A DNA stretch of 64,000 nucleotides from Lederbergia sp. NSJ-179 (GTDB lineage: Bacteria > Bacillota > Bacilli > Bacillales > Bacillaceae_C), in contig NZ_JALIFP010000015.1 in NCBI RefSeq assembly GCF_022867885.1, positions 1-64,000 of the forward strand. Reading direction: 5' to 3'. How positions within the stretch are numbered: the first letter of the stretch is position 1; each line of letters starts with the position of its first letter. Under the pieces are notes generated by a model. That model worked only from the letters and a program-made list of their open reading frames with translations, was not told the DNA's origin and ran no database searches. Below, piece after piece: positions 63,064-64,000 of the stretch. The translations under genes and the position numbers were made by a program.

Positions 63064-63102
63064 TGCGGTATCACCGTAATGTTGTTAGCGGATTTCCGCA
63101 AA
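63064..63102 (-). promoter_or_regulatory. ComA-type box(es) upstream of comQ
   Basis: TAGCGG-ATTT-CCGCAA (63087-63102) matches the ComA consensus at 11 of 12 fixed bases. A weaker second site, TTGCGG-TATCA-CCGTAA (63064-63080, 5-nt spacer), lies next to it, about 75 bp upstream of the comQ start, just before a weak -35 and a TATAGC -10-like box. Confidence 0.65.
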
Positions 63103-63280
63103 GTCCTTTTCGTTATTTCAAAAGTTAATAAAATAGTATATTTCTTTTGCAACAAGGCATAATCTTACCACCTCTTACCACTAAAAGCTTTTTACTAGAT
63201 TGCCTTGAATTGATTGAATTTAGTTTACAAGGCCAACTGCTCTTTTCTTTTTCCAGATTAACATTAAACGGAAGATTTTA

Positions 63281-63503
63281 TTACTTTCTATCCTCAGCAC
63301 AACTAAAGTTCTTTTTTAAATAGTTGGGAACTGTCGGGTGTTCATATACTTGTTGAGCTGCCATCCACTTTACAGACTCCACTTCAGCAGCACTATTAAC
63401 AATTGCTTAGCCAAAATCATAATCACAAAGAAAGACGATACCCACTCCTGTTGGATTATAACTAGCAGGAAGTAGATTAGAAGTGTTAGAAGATATGACA
63501 AGG
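63281..63503 (-). pseudogene. NUDIX hydrolase remnant
   Basis: On the minus strand the C-terminal part of a NUDIX (MutT-like) hydrolase is readable: NTSNLLPASYNPTGVGIVFL, CDYDFG, an in-frame TAA, then AIVNSAAEVESVKWM and AAQQVYEHPTVPNYLKK, ending AEDRK-stop at 63281. The start, the Nudix box and the N-terminal half are missing. Confidence 0.7.
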
Positions 63504-63508
63504 AATTA

Positions 63509-63550
63509 AAATAAAATACCCGAATTCATTAATAAAACCAATGAGTCCGG
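63509..63550. terminator. hairpin upstream of the phnC leader
   Basis: ACCCGAATTCATT and AATGAGTCCGGGT form a 13-bp stem with two mismatches, with A- and T-rich flanks. Probably a terminator left from the NUDIX region. Confidence 0.6.
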
Positions 63551-63780
63551 GTTAATATTTTAATTGAATGAGCTGCAAAACTAGGGTTAAGCGCCATTTT
63601 TTATATTTTCACAACCATCCTGCAATTTTGATTGCGGCTTTCAGCAATATATTTTTCGATATTTTTCTTCATCTGTCTTGAATGTATAAAGGGAGACTGG
63701 TACAGTTAATGATGAATGAGGTCCCTTTTTGGCAAAATATATTGTCTGTAACTACTCATAAAGGAGAAATTAAATGAACT
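63551..63780 (+). promoter_or_regulatory. phnC upstream region with a ComA-like palindrome
   Basis: Non-coding. TTGCGG-CTTT-CAGCAA (63632-63647) matches the ComA consensus at 11 of 12 fixed bases, about 135 bp before the phnC start; a TATAAA -10-like box lies near 63685. A 4-codon ATG frame (63774) overlaps the phnC start. Confidence 0.5.
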
Positions 63781-64000
63781 ATGATTGAATTTAAAAACGT
63801 CTCAAAAGTATACCCAAATGGGACACGTGGCTTGAACAATATTAACGTTACGATAAATAAAGGTGACTTTGTTGTAATCGTAGGTCTTTCAGGCGCAGGT
63901 AAGTCGACTTTTCTCCGCTCCATTAACAGGCTTCATGAAATTACGAATGGAGAAATAATCATTGATGGGAAGTCAATAACCGCAGCTCGGGGCAAGGAGC
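63781..64000 (+). CDS. phnC: phosphonate ABC transporter ATPase, 5' part
   Basis: The first 73 codons of an ABC ATPase, cut by the window end. [20 protein letters not shown] and Walker [10 protein letters not shown] followed by [16 protein letters not shown] are typical of PhnC, the ATPase of the phosphonate/phosphite importer. The AAAGGAG site is 14 nt before ATG 63781, longer than usual, with a four-codon ATG frame (63774) at the normal distance in between, so start efficiency may be low. Confidence 0.85.
   Translation, partial: MIEFKNVSKVYPNGTRGLNNINVTINKGDFVVIVGLSGAGKSTFLRSINRLHEITNGEIIIDGKSITAARGKE

Overview
The window is a chromosomal segment of a low-GC Gram-positive spore-former of the family Bacillaceae. 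Gene content and order match blocks of the Bacillus subtilis chromosome: ykyA-def-ykrA-rpoY-rnjA-ktrC, ykuU-ykuV, ccpC-darB-ykuJ-ykyB-cheV, ptsH-ptsI, ykvS-ykvI-clpE-spo0E, ktrD and comQXPA. Ribosome binding sites are strong (GGAGG type) and GTG/TTG starts are common. I cannot name the species. A diaminopimelate dehydrogenase gene and the abundant 'ctagctccag..caaataacctga..' repeats suggest a Caldibacillus/Heyndrickxia-like bacillus rather than B. subtilis itself.

Layout. 1-7050: lipoprotein YkyA, peptide deformylase, HAD phosphatase, RNA polymerase epsilon subunit, RNase J1, KtrC and CvfB, separated by dispersed hairpin repeats. 7095-13000: an MFS pseudogene, a heterodimeric ABC exporter and the ykuUV peroxide/thiol pair behind a PerR-type operator. 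12950-26296: a long minus-strand operon (membrane protein, ABC ATPase, ABC permease, coiled-coil membrane protein, MoxR AAA+, DUF58, two vWA proteins). It is damaged twice: a MITE-like element with a 9-bp target duplication lies between DUF58 and the first vWA gene, and a 1.3-kb insertion/replacement splits the last vWA gene. That insertion carries a secreted protein gene coupled to a 31-residue membrane peptide. 26330-34600: CcpC, DarB, YkuJ, YkyB, a CheV without its receiver domain, two dehydrogenases, HPr with a ptsI reduced by an internal deletion, YkvS, a CPBP protein and YkvI. 34700-50930: ClpE under three CtsR-like boxes, Spo0E, an acyltransferase, Ddh, KtrD, an RND pump, RF3, an eleven-copy 52-bp tandem repeat, an M42 peptidase, an AEC carrier, a benzil reductase and a 51-residue protein.

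51300-64000 is the accessory, most interesting part. It holds two ABC transporter clusters of bacteriocin-export/immunity type, a small secreted protein, a decayed second secreted-protein gene and a complete comQXPA quorum-sensing locus. I found the unannotated comX gene (53 residues, ending YYWK). comQ is interrupted by one in-frame TAA. Palindromes one base from the B. subtilis ComA box (TTGCGG-N4-CCGCAA) lie upstream of the secreted-protein/ABC operon, upstream of comQ and upstream of phnC. The simplest reading is a self-amplifying ComX/ComA circuit that drives a secreted factor and its transporter, possibly disabled here by the comQ stop.

Several genes show the same kind of damage: N- and C-terminal codons kept but the middle lost out of frame (MFS, ptsI), a truncation (cheV), insertions (vWA operon), a nonsense codon (comQ), and frameshifts or remnants (secreted gene near 54.4 kb, NUDIX remnant near 63.4 kb). 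KtrC, KtrD and DarB all belong to the c-di-AMP/potassium network of Bacillus.
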